64,000 nucleotides of DNA. Source: an uncultured Geobacter sp. Its GTDB lineage: Bacteria; Desulfobacterota; Desulfuromonadia; Geobacterales; CAIOGM01. The notes beneath the pieces were generated by a model. That model saw only the letters and a program-made list of their open reading frames with translations, was not told the DNA's origin and did not search any database. Location of the stretch: NCBI GenBank assembly GCA_903857795.1, contig CAIOGM010000075.1, positions 1 through 64,000 on the forward strand. The letters are read 5' to 3'. The position numbers and the translations under genes were made by a program. Of the stretch, positions 46,242-55,931 are shown piece by piece (position 1 is the stretch's first letter; every line of letters starts with the position of its first letter).

Positions 46242-46859
46242 ATGAAAATTAGTCTACTTGCCTTGTTACTCTGCCTCCCCCTGGCCGGTTGCACCACCAC
46301 TCAGATTGTTCATATTCCCGAGGCTCCCGCATCGAGGACCATCGCGCTGATGCCGTTCCATTCCCCCGGCAAGGAGTTGCTGGGTCAGCAGGCGGCAAAC
46401 TGGACCGCACAAAAACTGATCGAAAACGGGTATCTCGTCATCGACAGCAGCTACACAACGACAGCGGTAAGCGCCAAGCGATTCTATGAATTGGGCCTGA
46501 ATGACGAGGTACGGAGCGCCCTGCTGGCCAGGAACCTGACGACAGTGGTCTTCGGGAGCGTGAACGTGTTTACCTGTGAACCAGTCCGCTTAGAGAACTT
46601 TTTCGGGGTCATCAGCGAGAAAAATCGCTGCACGGTTTCCGTTACCGCCAAGATGATCGATACCGCCACCGGTAAACTTCTCTGGGAGTTGATGCTTTCC
46701 GATTCCGCGGAAGGGAAGGGGCTCACCGCGTTCGATCTGGTCAAACCGATGATCACGACGAACCTATCCGCAACACTCCCCCTCCCTCTGCCAACCGTTA
46801 CCATCACTACCGGAAAACCGAACGGCCCGGCGGCCGAACCGCCCGTACCGGTCAAATAG
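46242..46859 (+). CDS. Lipoprotein with CsgG/LpoB-like periplasmic fold (inferred)
   Basis: The 205-aa protein has a lipobox LAGC with Cys17. I chose ATG 46242 (AAAGGA upstream). The mature part follows the pattern IALMPFHSPG...LGQQAANWTAQKLIENGYLVIDSS...LTTVVFGSVNVF...VTAKMIDTATGKLLWE, which is how CsgG/LpoB-type proteins look (strand, helix, strand, then a final strand ending LW). It could assist export or cell-wall/surface assembly near the polysaccharide machinery. The function is an inference from pattern only. Confidence 0.75.
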   Translation: MKISLLALLLCLPLAGCTTTQIVHIPEAPASRTIALMPFHSPGKELLGQQAANWTAQKLIENGYLVIDSSYTTTAVSAKRFYELGLNDEVRSALLARNLTTVVFGSVNVFTCEPVRLENFFGVISEKNRCTVSVTAKMIDTATGKLLWELMLSDSAEGKGLTAFDLVKPMITTNLSATLPLPLPTVTITTGKPNGPAAEPPVPVK

Positions 46860-46936
46860 TCCTGTTGTTAACAGGGATACAAGGGATACAGGGGATAAGC
46901 CTACGTTTCGGATAAACAATAAGTGAGGAAACGGCC

Positions 46937-47752
46937 ATGAAACTGGTAGTCACATTATGCGTATTTTTGCTGGGTTACGCCGGTCTCGCCCTCGCCTTCG
47001 GCACCGGGGAACAGGGGTGCGGCGGCGACTGCACCGGCTGTCACAAGGTATCGATCCAGGATGCCCAGGATGCGGTGAGGAAGATTGACCCGTTGATGAA
47101 CGTGGAGAAGATCGGACCGTCACCGGTGCCCGGACTGTATCAGATGGTGCTTTCCAAGGAGAACAACCCGGCGAAGATGATCGCCTACCTGGACTTTTCC
47201 AAGCGCTACCTGATCAAGGGGACGGTGATGGATACGGGAAACTTGGTGGATCTGACCCGGAAAAGCACCCGGGAGATGCTGGAGTCGCAGGTGGTGGATG
47301 TCAGCCGCATCAAGCTCGATAACGCTCTGCTCCTCGGCAATCCCCAGGGGAGTCGTCGCCTCTATCTCTTCAGTGATCCTGAATGCCCCTACTGCGCCAA
47401 GCTGCACGAGCAACTGCGGCAACTGGTCAAGAAGCTCCCTGACCTGACGGTCTATATCCTGCTGCTCCCTCTCGATATTCATCCCGACTCGGCCTGGAAG
47501 ACAAACTCCATTCTCACCGCCTCCAAAACCGACACGGGGCGGGCGCTCGCCCTGCTGGAGGAGAGTTATAACAGGAAACCGGTGGAACGGATTGCATCGA
47601 CAAAAGATTATGCCGCCGAAATGAAGAGCCTCGGCAAAGAGTTGGGCATTACTTCGACCCCGACCCTGGTCTACGCAAACGGGAACATCGCTCTGGGATC
47701 AAAAACTGCCGAGGAGATCGAAGCCGGCATACTGAAAAACCCGAAGCCATAA
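46937..47752 (+). CDS. DsbC/DsbG-like thiol protein with an N-terminal c-heme motif
   Basis: The 271-aa exported protein has a signal peptide (about 1-20). Just after it is a CTGCH motif (residues 32-36) inside GEQGCGGDCTGCHK, which matches the c-type heme attachment pattern. Residues about 40-125 resemble the DsbC N-terminal dimerisation region. A thioredoxin fold follows with CPYC at 150-153 (DPECPYCAKL) and the cis-Pro segment ITSTPTLVYANG. It may isomerise or reduce disulfides, or carry electrons, in periplasmic cytochrome maturation. The heme may or may not be attached. Confidence 0.85.
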   Translation: MKLVVTLCVFLLGYAGLALAFGTGEQGCGGDCTGCHKVSIQDAQDAVRKIDPLMNVEKIGPSPVPGLYQMVLSKENNPAKMIAYLDFSKRYLIKGTVMDTGNLVDLTRKSTREMLESQVVDVSRIKLDNALLLGNPQGSRRLYLFSDPECPYCAKLHEQLRQLVKKLPDLTVYILLLPLDIHPDSAWKTNSILTASKTDTGRALALLEESYNRKPVERIASTKDYAAEMKSLGKELGITSTPTLVYANGNIALGSKTAEEIEAGILKNPKP

Positions 47753-47803
47753 TTTACCGACTCCGATCGATTCAGCCATCCGGACGCCTACGGTTACAAC
47801 TTC

Positions 47804-49192
47804 ATGATAAAAAAATACAACTCTATCATAAAATATCTCTTCATCGCCGTGGATATAATCGCCATAGCTATCGCCTATTACAGTTCAGTTTTTTTAAAAT
47901 TCAAATCAGGTGCGGTCGATAACCTCTCCGTTTATACCTACAGTTTTCCATGGATAGTTCTGCTTTTCATCGTAGTGTATGTAGCTAACGACGCCTACAG
48001 CCCTTTACGGGGAAGGCTCTTCAGGACGGAAGTCCTCATACTAACAAAGTCGAGTTTCATCGCTTCTGTCATAGCCTTGAGCATACTGTTTATCAATACA
48101 AACATTGATTTTGACAGAGACATCGCAATAGAGTTTTGTCTCTTTTCGCTGATCACAGTATTGGTCGAGAGATATGTCATCCGCTCCATACTGCGCGAAA
48201 TCAGATCCAAAGGCTTCAACCAGAAACATATCATCATCATCGGAGCGGGTCCCGTAGGGATAGAGTTTGCGGTCAAACTGCAGCAGCACCGTCATTTGGG
48301 ATTCAATCTGGTCGGCTTTCTGGACGACAGCGAGAAAAAAAGGTCGCACGATTTCGTCGGTAAACAGATCCTGGGAGGGTGCCGCTTTCTCCCGGAGTTG
48401 CTGATGCAAAACAGCATCGATGAGGTATTCGTCGCCCTCCCTCTCTGGGCCCATCGAAAATACGGTTACATTATTAATGAATGTGAGCGGCACGGGGTCA
48501 GGCTGCGGATCATCCCCGACTACAACAGGTTGCTGCCCGGGAACCCGACAATTCAGAATTTCGACGGCATCCCCATCCTGAACATCCGGGAGATACCGCT
48601 GGACGACCCTTTCAACAAATGTATCAAGAGATGTATCGATCTCGCCGTCTCTTCCATCGCCCTGCTCCTTGTGGCGCCCCTCATGTCGCTTATCGCCATT
48701 GGGATCAAACTGACCTCTCCCGGGCCGGTGCTGTTCTGCCAGGAACGGATCGGCCTGAACAACCGTTCCTTCAACATGCTCAAATTCCGCACGATGCGGG
48801 TGGCCGATGACGACTCCGCGGCCGTCACCTGGACCACCCAGAACGACCCCCGCAAGACATCAATCGGGACGTTTCTGCGAAAAACCAGCCTGGACGAGCT
48901 GCCGCAGTTCTTCAATGTGCTTCTGGGGAGCATGAGCGTAGTCGGCCCGCGCCCGGAGCGCCCTTTTTTCGTGGACCAGTTTCGCGATGAGATCCCCCGC
49001 TATATGGTCAAGCACCAGGTGAAGCCAGGGATAACGGGATGGGCGCAGGTCAATGGCTGGAGAGGAGACACCTCCATCGAAAAGCGCATCGAGTGCGATC
49101 TCTATTACATAGAAAACTGGGATGTGCTTTTCGACCTGAAGATCATTTTTCTGACGCTGTTCAAAGGATTGGTGAACAGGCATGCCTATTAG
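47804..49192 (+). CDS. Undecaprenyl-phosphate sugar-1-phosphate transferase (WcaJ-like initiating enzyme)
   Basis: The 462-aa protein has about four or five N-terminal membrane helices (to ~residue 125), a central CoA-binding-like Rossmann domain (IIIIGAGPVGIEFAVKL), and a C-terminal bacterial sugar transferase domain beginning with a membrane helix (CIDLAVSSIALLLVAPLM). The catalytic part includes MLKFRTMRV, TSLDELPQFFNVLLGSMSVVGPRPE and VKPGITGWAQVNGWRGDT. It starts repeat-unit synthesis by placing the first sugar phosphate on undecaprenyl phosphate. It overlaps the Wzi-like gene by 11 nt. Confidence 0.91.
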   Translation: MIKKYNSIIKYLFIAVDIIAIAIAYYSSVFLKFKSGAVDNLSVYTYSFPWIVLLFIVVYVANDAYSPLRGRLFRTEVLILTKSSFIASVIALSILFINTNIDFDRDIAIEFCLFSLITVLVERYVIRSILREIRSKGFNQKHIIIIGAGPVGIEFAVKLQQHRHLGFNLVGFLDDSEKKRSHDFVGKQILGGCRFLPELLMQNSIDEVFVALPLWAHRKYGYIINECERHGVRLRIIPDYNRLLPGNPTIQNFDGIPILNIREIPLDDPFNKCIKRCIDLAVSSIALLLVAPLMSLIAIGIKLTSPGPVLFCQERIGLNNRSFNMLKFRTMRVADDDSAAVTWTTQNDPRKTSIGTFLRKTSLDELPQFFNVLLGSMSVVGPRPERPFFVDQFRDEIPRYMVKHQVKPGITGWAQVNGWRGDTSIEKRIECDLYYIENWDVLFDLKIIFLTLFKGLVNRHAY

Positions 49193-50792
49193 AACGTGGA
49201 TGGTCACCTGTTTCGCCCTCGTCATGCTGCTGGCTGCCCCCCACGCCACGTGGGCCCTCGCCTCCAACAACGTCCCCCTGGACAGTCCCATATACCTCTA
49301 CCTGGACAAATTGGCCGGGTTCGGCCTGATCACCTCGGAGGTCAAAGGGCTCCGCCCCTATTCGCGGGCCGAAGCGGCGCGACTGCTTCTTGAAGCCGAG
49401 CACTCCTCGGCATCGGGCCAAGGGGAGCCCCCTCTCATTGCCGGTGAACTCATCTCCCGGCTCAGGGAACTCCTCCAGCGTGAAATTAAACTTCGTGATG
49501 GGGGAGCTCCGGCGCCGTTCATCGACCACGACCTCTTCTCCTCTGCTCGACTCCGCTACGTCTACCTGGACGGGGTCCCGCGCAGCTACGACCGCCTGGT
49601 GACCGACCCGGGGCACCAATCGGTATTCGGCTTTATCGGCGGGGACTTGAGGCCGGTATCAGGGGTCTCGCACCAGGTGGGGAGCGAAGGGACCCCGCTC
49701 CTGGAAAATAACGAAGGGGTCATCTACAAGCAGGGCTCAAACGGGGAGTTCCGCTGGGAGATGGACGCCTTTCTCCTGGACAAGGGGTCGATCCTCATCG
49801 AGCCTCAGGTTCTCGTCTCTTCCGGCTCACAGAAGCTGACGCTCCAGAAAGGTTACCTGAAGCTCGGCGGCGGAGGTGCGGAGCTGGAGGTTGGGCGCGA
49901 CGCCCTCTGGTTCGGACCCGGCTACCGGGGGACGACCACCCTCACCAACAACGCCCAAAACTTCGATATGATCAAACTCTCCAGCCCCGAACCGGTGGAT
50001 GTGGGGTGGATCAAGCGCTACCTGGGTGAGTTCAAGTACGCCCTCGCCCTCTCCCGCTTCGATGAAAGCGGCAGCGCCGACACCTACCGGCACCCCTACT
50101 TTGTGGGGATCAAGCTCGACGTCAAACCGGCATCCTGGTTCGAGATCGGCTTTAACATGGTGCGCGAACAGGGGGGGCCGGGGTTACCCCCCAATGTCAG
50201 CACCTTCTGCAAGATCTTCGGCGGCTGCGACAATGACGGGATCAACGCCATTGCGGGGTTCGATATGCGGGTGCGTATCCCCTGGCTGCGGAACACGGAG
50301 CTCTACGGCGAATTTTCCGGGGAGGACTCGGCCAAGTTCTGGCCCTTCGTGGAGAGCTATATCGTCGGCGCCTACATCCCCAACCTGACCGCTTCCGGCA
50401 AGGACGACCTGCGGGTGGAGGCGTACTGGGGGAGCTACATCCATTACGTGGACTACCAGTTCCCCAACGGCTACACGTATCACGGCATGACTCCCGGTCA
50501 TTCCCAGGGGGCGGCGACCTTCGATTTTTTCACCGAATATTCCCACTGGTTCTCCCCCCGCAACCGGGTGGCGCTGGACTATTTCTTCACGGAGCGGGGC
50601 AACGGCGGCCGGGTGGAAGGACAGGCGGTGGAACGGAAGAATGCCGGCCGCCTCTGGTGGTCGCTCCCTGTGGCCGGTGACATCGACGCCAGGCTGATGT
50701 ACGGATTTGAGTATCTCAGCAACGTGAATCTGGTGGGCGGGGTCAACAGGAGTAACCAGCTCGCCCTTATGGAGCTGTCGTATAAATATTGA
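49182..50792 (+). CDS. Capsule assembly Wzi family outer-membrane protein
   Basis: The 536-aa protein has a signal peptide (to about residue 27) and a conserved N-terminal PLDSPIYLYLDKLAGFGLI region seen in Wzi-family proteins. The rest alternates short amphipathic beta strands with aromatic belts and ends with Tyr-Lys-Tyr, as outer-membrane barrels do. Wzi proteins help tether capsule/EPS to the outer membrane. It sits between the initiating transferase and the export protein. Confidence 0.87.
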   Translation: MPIRTWMVTCFALVMLLAAPHATWALASNNVPLDSPIYLYLDKLAGFGLITSEVKGLRPYSRAEAARLLLEAEHSSASGQGEPPLIAGELISRLRELLQREIKLRDGGAPAPFIDHDLFSSARLRYVYLDGVPRSYDRLVTDPGHQSVFGFIGGDLRPVSGVSHQVGSEGTPLLENNEGVIYKQGSNGEFRWEMDAFLLDKGSILIEPQVLVSSGSQKLTLQKGYLKLGGGGAELEVGRDALWFGPGYRGTTTLTNNAQNFDMIKLSSPEPVDVGWIKRYLGEFKYALALSRFDESGSADTYRHPYFVGIKLDVKPASWFEIGFNMVREQGGPGLPPNVSTFCKIFGGCDNDGINAIAGFDMRVRIPWLRNTELYGEFSGEDSAKFWPFVESYIVGAYIPNLTASGKDDLRVEAYWGSYIHYVDYQFPNGYTYHGMTPGHSQGAATFDFFTEYSHWFSPRNRVALDYFFTERGNGGRVEGQAVERKNAGRLWWSLPVAGDIDARLMYGFEYLSNVNLVGGVNRSNQLALMELSYKY

Positions 50793-50841
50793 ACAATAAT
50801 AGTCACACAGCCACCGATCTTTCCAGGTACAGAGGAATTTC

Positions 50842-53800
50842 ATGAACTTTTGGGCAAAACTTACGTATCTTCTCCTTGTCACGGCCGTTTTCGGCGTCCC
50901 GGCGACCCATGGCGCGACCTATGATGAATCGCCCGGGACGTACGACTCCTCGTACAACTCCCCCGGTGGGGGGAGGGGCCAGAACTCGTCCGACGAGCTC
51001 TTTCTCGACACGGAGGAAACCACCCAGCAGTACGGACGCTCCTCCCTGGATACGTCACGCCCCGCCACCGACCAGCTCCGCGGCCAGTCCGATCAGCTCC
51101 GGAGCCAGCAGTCGGATCAGCTCCGCCCCACTTCCGACCAGCTACGGAGCACTTCGGAGCTCAAGAGGAGTTCCACCGACCAGAACGGCATCCAGGAGGA
51201 GACCGGTCGCTATCGGCAGGAACCGCCCATGAAGGTGGAAAAAGACAACTTCTCGGTGGAACCGGATTCGGTGGAGAAGGAACCGGCGGCAGTAGCGGCG
51301 AAACGGAAAGTCCGCCTGCGACTCGAACCGGGGGACGGCGTCATCACCGCTACCTGGAATCTCGTCAACAGCGACGAACATCTCCCCCCCCTCAACTTCA
51401 GGTTGCTCTACGGAATCGAGCCGGGAAAGGTTCAGAAGGTCATCGAGGCGGGGAGCGCGAGCAGCTTCCGGATCAGGGAGTTGAAGAACTACCAGCCGTA
51501 CTATGTGACGCTTCAGGCGTACAGCAAGGACCGTGCCCTCCGCTTCTCCTCGGCCGAAGAGAAGACGGCCCCCCTCCCCGACGAGGAGCGACCGTCTCCC
51601 CTGGAAGCCTCATTTTCCCGTGGGACCATGACCCTGAAGGATAAGATCGAACCGGGCGTGTTCAGCCGTGATCTTAAACAGAGGGGGTATGAGTTCTTCC
51701 GGAACAGCCAGTCGCTGGCCTCCGCGCCGGACAATCTCCCCGTGGGCGCCGACTACCGCATCGGCCCCGGCGACACCCTGAAGATCGACCTCTGGGGGGG
51801 ACTCCAGGGGCGCTACGAGCTGACCGTGGACCGAAACGGTGAGATAACGCTCCCCAAGGTGGGGACGGTGAATGTCTGGGGGCTGACCCACGAGAACGCC
51901 AAGGCGGCCATTCACAAGAGCGTCTCCCGTTACTTCAAGGGGTTCGAGCTGAACGTCACTCTGGGCAAGCTCCGGGCGATTCAGGTCTATATCGTCGGCG
52001 AGGTCACCTCCCCCGGCATGTACAGTGTCAGCTCCCTGGCGTCGGTGCTCAACGCCCTGGCAGCGGCCGGCGGGCCCACCAGGAACGGCTCCCTGCGCAG
52101 CATCAGCCTCATGAGAGGGGGGAAATCGGTCAAGGAGATCGACCTCTACGACATCATCACCCATGGCGACCGGATCAACGATGTCCGCCTGGAAAACGGG
52201 GACACCATCTACGTGCCGGTCATCGGCCCGGTCTTTGCCGTGGCCGGAGAGGTCAGGCGGCCGGCGATCTTTGAGATGAAAGGAAACTGTTCCCTTGCCG
52301 ACGCCCTCGCCCTTGCCGGGGGGGTAACCGCGGCGGGTGATACGGGAAGGATTCAGGTAGAGCGGATAGAGCACAACAGCACCAAGGTGATCATCGATAT
52401 CACCCCCAAGGAGCGGGACCTGTCGACCCTGAGCGGAATTCAGCTGCAGGATAGAGACATGGTCAAGGTCTTCGCCGTGAACGGGGCGACACGCAAGGTC
52501 GTGAGTATCCGGGGAAACGTCTTCCGCCCCGGTGACCACGAGTTCCATGACGGGATGAAGGTCCGCGATATCATTCCCGGTTTCGAGCTGCTGCTGCCCG
52601 ATACCTACATGGAAAGCGCCGCCATCATCCGGCTGATGCCCCCCGACCGGCACAGGGAGATCGTCTCCTTCAATCTCAAGAAGGCTCTTGAGGGAGAGTC
52701 TGCCGAGAACATCCCGCTCATGGAGCAGGACACCATCAAGATCTACTCCCGATGGGACATGAAAGAGAAGGAGAGAGTCGGCATCAACGGCCAGGTAGTC
52801 AACCCCGGCGCCTATGATTACTACCCGAACATGACGGTCCGCGAGCTCGTGGTGGCGGCCGGAAGTCTCAAGCGAAACGCCTTTCTTGAGAGCGCCGAAC
52901 TGACCCGGGTCATCAAGCAGGACGGCAAGGCAAAATCGTCGCGCATGTCCGTCAACCTGGAGAAGGCGCTGGAGGGAGATCCCGCCAACAATCTCTCGCT
53001 CCTGCCCGACGACGTGCTCATCGTCAAGGGGGTCGAGGAGTGGCTGGACACCCACGACCGGTTCGTCTCGCTCAAGGGGGAGGTGAAGTTTCCCGGTACC
53101 TACTCCATCAGCAAGGGGGAGCTGCTCAGTTCCGTCATCACCCGCGCCGGCGGCTACAGCGATAAGGCCTACCTCCTGGGCGCCAAGTTCACCCGGAGGT
53201 CGGTGCGGGAAAACCAGCAGAAACGGATGAACGAGATGGTCATCCGGACGGAGAAGGATATCCTGCAAAAACAGGGGGAACTGGCGTCACTGGCCTCCTC
53301 CAAGGAAGAGCTTGAAGCGACCAAGGCGTCTCTTGACGGACTCCTGAAAAGCCTGGACAACCTTAAACTTCTCAAGGCCGAAGGGAGAATCGTCATCCGG
53401 CTGGCCGCCCTGCCCGAACTGGAGAAGAGCGCCTATGACCTCGCTCTCGAAGGGGGCGACAACCTCTTCATCCCGACCCGCTCAAGCGTGGTCAACATCA
53501 TGGGCGAGGTATTCAACCCCACGGCAATGGTCTATATGCCGGGGAAGACCCTCTCCTACTATCTCGCAAAATCGGGGGGCGCCACACATAACGCCGAAGA
53601 GGATGAGATGTACGTCGTCAAGGCCGACGGCACCGTCTTCAGCAAACAGCAATCCAGCTTCGGTATCCGGTGGAACGACGATACCCGGAGCTGGAACAGC
53701 GGCAGCTTTACGTCGAGCAATCTCGATCCCGGGGATACCGTGGTCGTGCCTCAGAAACTCGACAGGGTCGCCTGGCTGAGGACCATCAAGGACATAACCA

Positions 53801-53856
53801 CCATCATCTCGCAGATAGCCCTTACCGCCGGCACAGTCATGATAGGGCTCAGATAA
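50842..53856 (+). CDS. Wza-like polysaccharide export protein with FN3 and six SLBB domains
   Basis: The 1004-aa protein has a signal peptide, a low-complexity region with four DQLR repeats (about residues 76-102), an FN3-like domain (about 155-245: ITATWNLVNSDEHLPPLNFRLLYG), the Poly_export domain (about 300-375: DYRIGPGDTLKIDLWGG) and six SLBB domains with the pattern V-x-G-x-V-x-x-P-G/T. A coiled coil (about residues 790-850) precedes the last SLBB and there is a C-terminal helix. It has no lipobox. It should form the outer-membrane or periplasmic export conduit for this polysaccharide. Ordinary Wza has far fewer SLBB units, so it is enlarged. Confidence 0.9.
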   Translation: MNFWAKLTYLLLVTAVFGVPATHGATYDESPGTYDSSYNSPGGGRGQNSSDELFLDTEETTQQYGRSSLDTSRPATDQLRGQSDQLRSQQSDQLRPTSDQLRSTSELKRSSTDQNGIQEETGRYRQEPPMKVEKDNFSVEPDSVEKEPAAVAAKRKVRLRLEPGDGVITATWNLVNSDEHLPPLNFRLLYGIEPGKVQKVIEAGSASSFRIRELKNYQPYYVTLQAYSKDRALRFSSAEEKTAPLPDEERPSPLEASFSRGTMTLKDKIEPGVFSRDLKQRGYEFFRNSQSLASAPDNLPVGADYRIGPGDTLKIDLWGGLQGRYELTVDRNGEITLPKVGTVNVWGLTHENAKAAIHKSVSRYFKGFELNVTLGKLRAIQVYIVGEVTSPGMYSVSSLASVLNALAAAGGPTRNGSLRSISLMRGGKSVKEIDLYDIITHGDRINDVRLENGDTIYVPVIGPVFAVAGEVRRPAIFEMKGNCSLADALALAGGVTAAGDTGRIQVERIEHNSTKVIIDITPKERDLSTLSGIQLQDRDMVKVFAVNGATRKVVSIRGNVFRPGDHEFHDGMKVRDIIPGFELLLPDTYMESAAIIRLMPPDRHREIVSFNLKKALEGESAENIPLMEQDTIKIYSRWDMKEKERVGINGQVVNPGAYDYYPNMTVRELVVAAGSLKRNAFLESAELTRVIKQDGKAKSSRMSVNLEKALEGDPANNLSLLPDDVLIVKGVEEWLDTHDRFVSLKGEVKFPGTYSISKGELLSSVITRAGGYSDKAYLLGAKFTRRSVRENQQKRMNEMVIRTEKDILQKQGELASLASSKEELEATKASLDGLLKSLDNLKLLKAEGRIVIRLAALPELEKSAYDLALEGGDNLFIPTRSSVVNIMGEVFNPTAMVYMPGKTLSYYLAKSGGATHNAEEDEMYVVKADGTVFSKQQSSFGIRWNDDTRSWNSGSFTSSNLDPGDTVVVPQKLDRVAWLRTIKDITTIISQIALTAGTVMIGLR

Positions 53857-53891
53857 CCAAGGTGTCGATACATCATTTAAGGAGACAGATA

Positions 53892-54701
53892 GTGATTATT
53901 CGCGTGTTGATATGTGCAGTTATCTTTGGCTCACTCACCCCGGCCTACGCCTCGGACAGCATCTTCACCAGCACCACGGAGCTGAAAGCAGAGGCGATTA
54001 CCCTGGGCGACGAGGCCGCCGAGGTGGTGATCTCTCCCTTCAGGGTAAAGGATTACGCCCTGCTGACTACCTTGGGAGTCATGGGCGCGGTGGGGTTGAC
54101 CTATGCCTTTGACGGCACCATCCAGACCAAGGTCCAGGGGCTGAAAGGAAACTCCCTGGATAAGGTCACGAACTTCGGAAGCAACGTCATCGGCAATCCC
54201 TTCGTGCACCTGGGGGTCGCCTTTGCCGTGTACGGCGGCGGTGTCCTGGCCGATGCGCCCAAATGGAAAGATACCGGGGCAATGCTCGGTGAGGCGGTGC
54301 TGCTGGCCGACGCCGGCAGCTTCATCATGAAACAGGTGGTCGGCCGCGCCCGCCCTTTTGTCAGCAACGACAGAGGGGATTTCAAGCCGCTTCAATTCAA
54401 GACCGACTACGATTCATTCCCCTCCATGCACACCGCGAGCTCCTTCGCCATGGCGTCGGTCATGAGCTCCATGACGGAGAACCTGGGGGGAAAACTCCTC
54501 TACTACTCGGCGGCTACGTTTGTGGGGTTCTCACGGCTCTATCAGAACAAGCACTGGGCCAGTGACATCATCATGGGGGCGGCTCTGGGCGAATTGTGCG
54601 GCCGCGTCGTGGTGCATCAGCACTCCAAACAGAGCAGCGTTACTCTCATCCCCATGGTCTCCGACGGCGCCTACGGCCTCGCGCTGACCAAGCAGTGGTA
54701 G
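53892..54701 (+). CDS. PAP2-family phosphatase (undecaprenyl-pyrophosphate phosphatase candidate)
   Basis: The 269-aa protein starts at GTG 53892 with AAGGAG 8 nt upstream. It has a signal peptide and carries the three PAP2 motifs: KQVVGRARP, SFPSMHTASS (PSxH variant PSMH) and SRLYQNKHWASD with the catalytic His/Asp. Hydrophobic stretches lie between them. It follows the exporter directly, so recycling of the undecaprenyl carrier released by the polymerase is the likely role; acting on another lipid or sugar phosphate is possible. Confidence 0.87.
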   Translation: MIIRVLICAVIFGSLTPAYASDSIFTSTTELKAEAITLGDEAAEVVISPFRVKDYALLTTLGVMGAVGLTYAFDGTIQTKVQGLKGNSLDKVTNFGSNVIGNPFVHLGVAFAVYGGGVLADAPKWKDTGAMLGEAVLLADAGSFIMKQVVGRARPFVSNDRGDFKPLQFKTDYDSFPSMHTASSFAMASVMSSMTENLGGKLLYYSAATFVGFSRLYQNKHWASDIIMGAALGELCGRVVVHQHSKQSSVTLIPMVSDGAYGLALTKQW

Positions 54702-54759
54702 GAACAGGTTCTTCGGCCCGCCACCAGAGATTCAGGAGCGCCGCCCCCTGCAATTGCCT

Positions 54760-54788
54760 TTGACATGCAGTGAGAAACGCGCTACAGT
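54760..54788 (+). promoter_or_regulatory. Sigma-70-type promoter of the DAHP synthase gene
   Basis: TTGACA (54760-54765), a 17-nt spacer and TACAGT (54783-54788) are almost consensus. The leader is about 40 nt. Confidence 0.7.
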
Positions 54789-54833
54789 TCCGGAGATTTT
54801 TATCGTATACAAAGGAACCCGGGCTAGGGGATC

Positions 54834-55910
54834 ATGACCATACTCAAGACCAACAACCTCAAAGTAGCCGCAATCACCCCCATCATCGCTCCTGCCGACC
54901 TGCGGCAGGTGTTTCCCCTCTCCGGAGAGTCCAGCGAGTTCGTCAGCGCCAGCCGGAGCCAGGTGAAGAACATCATCCGCAACCGGGACCACCGGCTCAT
55001 GGCGGTGGTGGGCCCCTGCTCCATCCACGACCCCAAGGGCGCCCTGGAGTACGCGGGGCTCCTCGCCCGTCTGGCCGAGGAGCTCTCCGACCAGATCTTC
55101 GTGGTCATGCGGCTCTACTTCGAAAAACCCCGCACCACCATCGGCTGGAAGGGGCTCATCAACGACCCGGACATGGACGGCACCCACCAGATCTCCAAAG
55201 GACTCGGCATCGCCCGGAACCTCCTCTGTGACATCACCCGGATGAAGCTCCCCATCGCCACGGAGATGCTGGACCCCATCACCCCCGAGTATCTGGCCGA
55301 CCACCTGACCTTCGGCGCCATCGGCGCCCGGACCACCGAATCCCAGACCCACCGGGAGATGGCCAGCGGCCTCTCCTTCCCCATCGGCTTCAAGAACGGC
55401 ACCGACGGCAACCTCCAGGTGGCCCTGGACGCCATGAACGCGGCGCTGCACTCCCACAGCTTCCTGGGGGTCAACCGCGAGGGACGGACCTCCATCGTCC
55501 GGACCACCGGCAACCCGGACGTCCATCTGGTGCTCCGGGGAGGCTCCCGCACCCCGAACTACTACCCCGCTGACATCAGCCACGCGGAAGAACTGCTGGA
55601 AAAATCGGGGCTCTTCCCCACCATGATGGTAGACTGCAGCCACGGCAACTCCAACAAGAATCATCTCCAGCAGTCGGCGGTGCTCACCAGCGTCATCGAC
55701 CAGATCGTCGCCGGCAACCGCTCCATCACCGGGGTGATGATCGAGAGCAACATCGAGGAGGGGAACCAGCCGATCCCCAATGAGATGACCCGGCTGAAAT
55801 ACGGGGTCTCCATCACCGACAAATGCGTGGACTGGGCCACCACCGAACAGATGCTCCGGGAGGCCGCCGACCGGCTCCGGAAAAACGGCGGCCGCCCCCC
55901 TGCTCTCTGA
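54834..55910 (+). CDS. aroG: 3-Deoxy-7-phosphoheptulonate (DAHP) synthase, class I
   Basis: The 358-aa protein matches the AroF/G/H type: VVGPCSIHDPKGALEYAGLL, MRLYFEKPRTTIGWKGLINDP, the metal/substrate segment ATEMLDPITPEYLADHLTFGAIGARTTESQ, GFKNGTDGNLQVALDAM, and DCSHGNSNK. It makes DAHP from phosphoenolpyruvate and erythrose 4-phosphate, the first step to aromatic amino acids. The feedback class (Phe, Tyr or Trp) cannot be assigned from this reading, so the symbol aroG is nominal. Confidence 0.93.
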   Translation: MTILKTNNLKVAAITPIIAPADLRQVFPLSGESSEFVSASRSQVKNIIRNRDHRLMAVVGPCSIHDPKGALEYAGLLARLAEELSDQIFVVMRLYFEKPRTTIGWKGLINDPDMDGTHQISKGLGIARNLLCDITRMKLPIATEMLDPITPEYLADHLTFGAIGARTTESQTHREMASGLSFPIGFKNGTDGNLQVALDAMNAALHSHSFLGVNREGRTSIVRTTGNPDVHLVLRGGSRTPNYYPADISHAEELLEKSGLFPTMMVDCSHGNSNKNHLQQSAVLTSVIDQIVAGNRSITGVMIESNIEEGNQPIPNEMTRLKYGVSITDKCVDWATTEQMLREAADRLRKNGGRPPAL

Positions 55911-55931
55911 AGCGGAGAGACAAATAATTAG

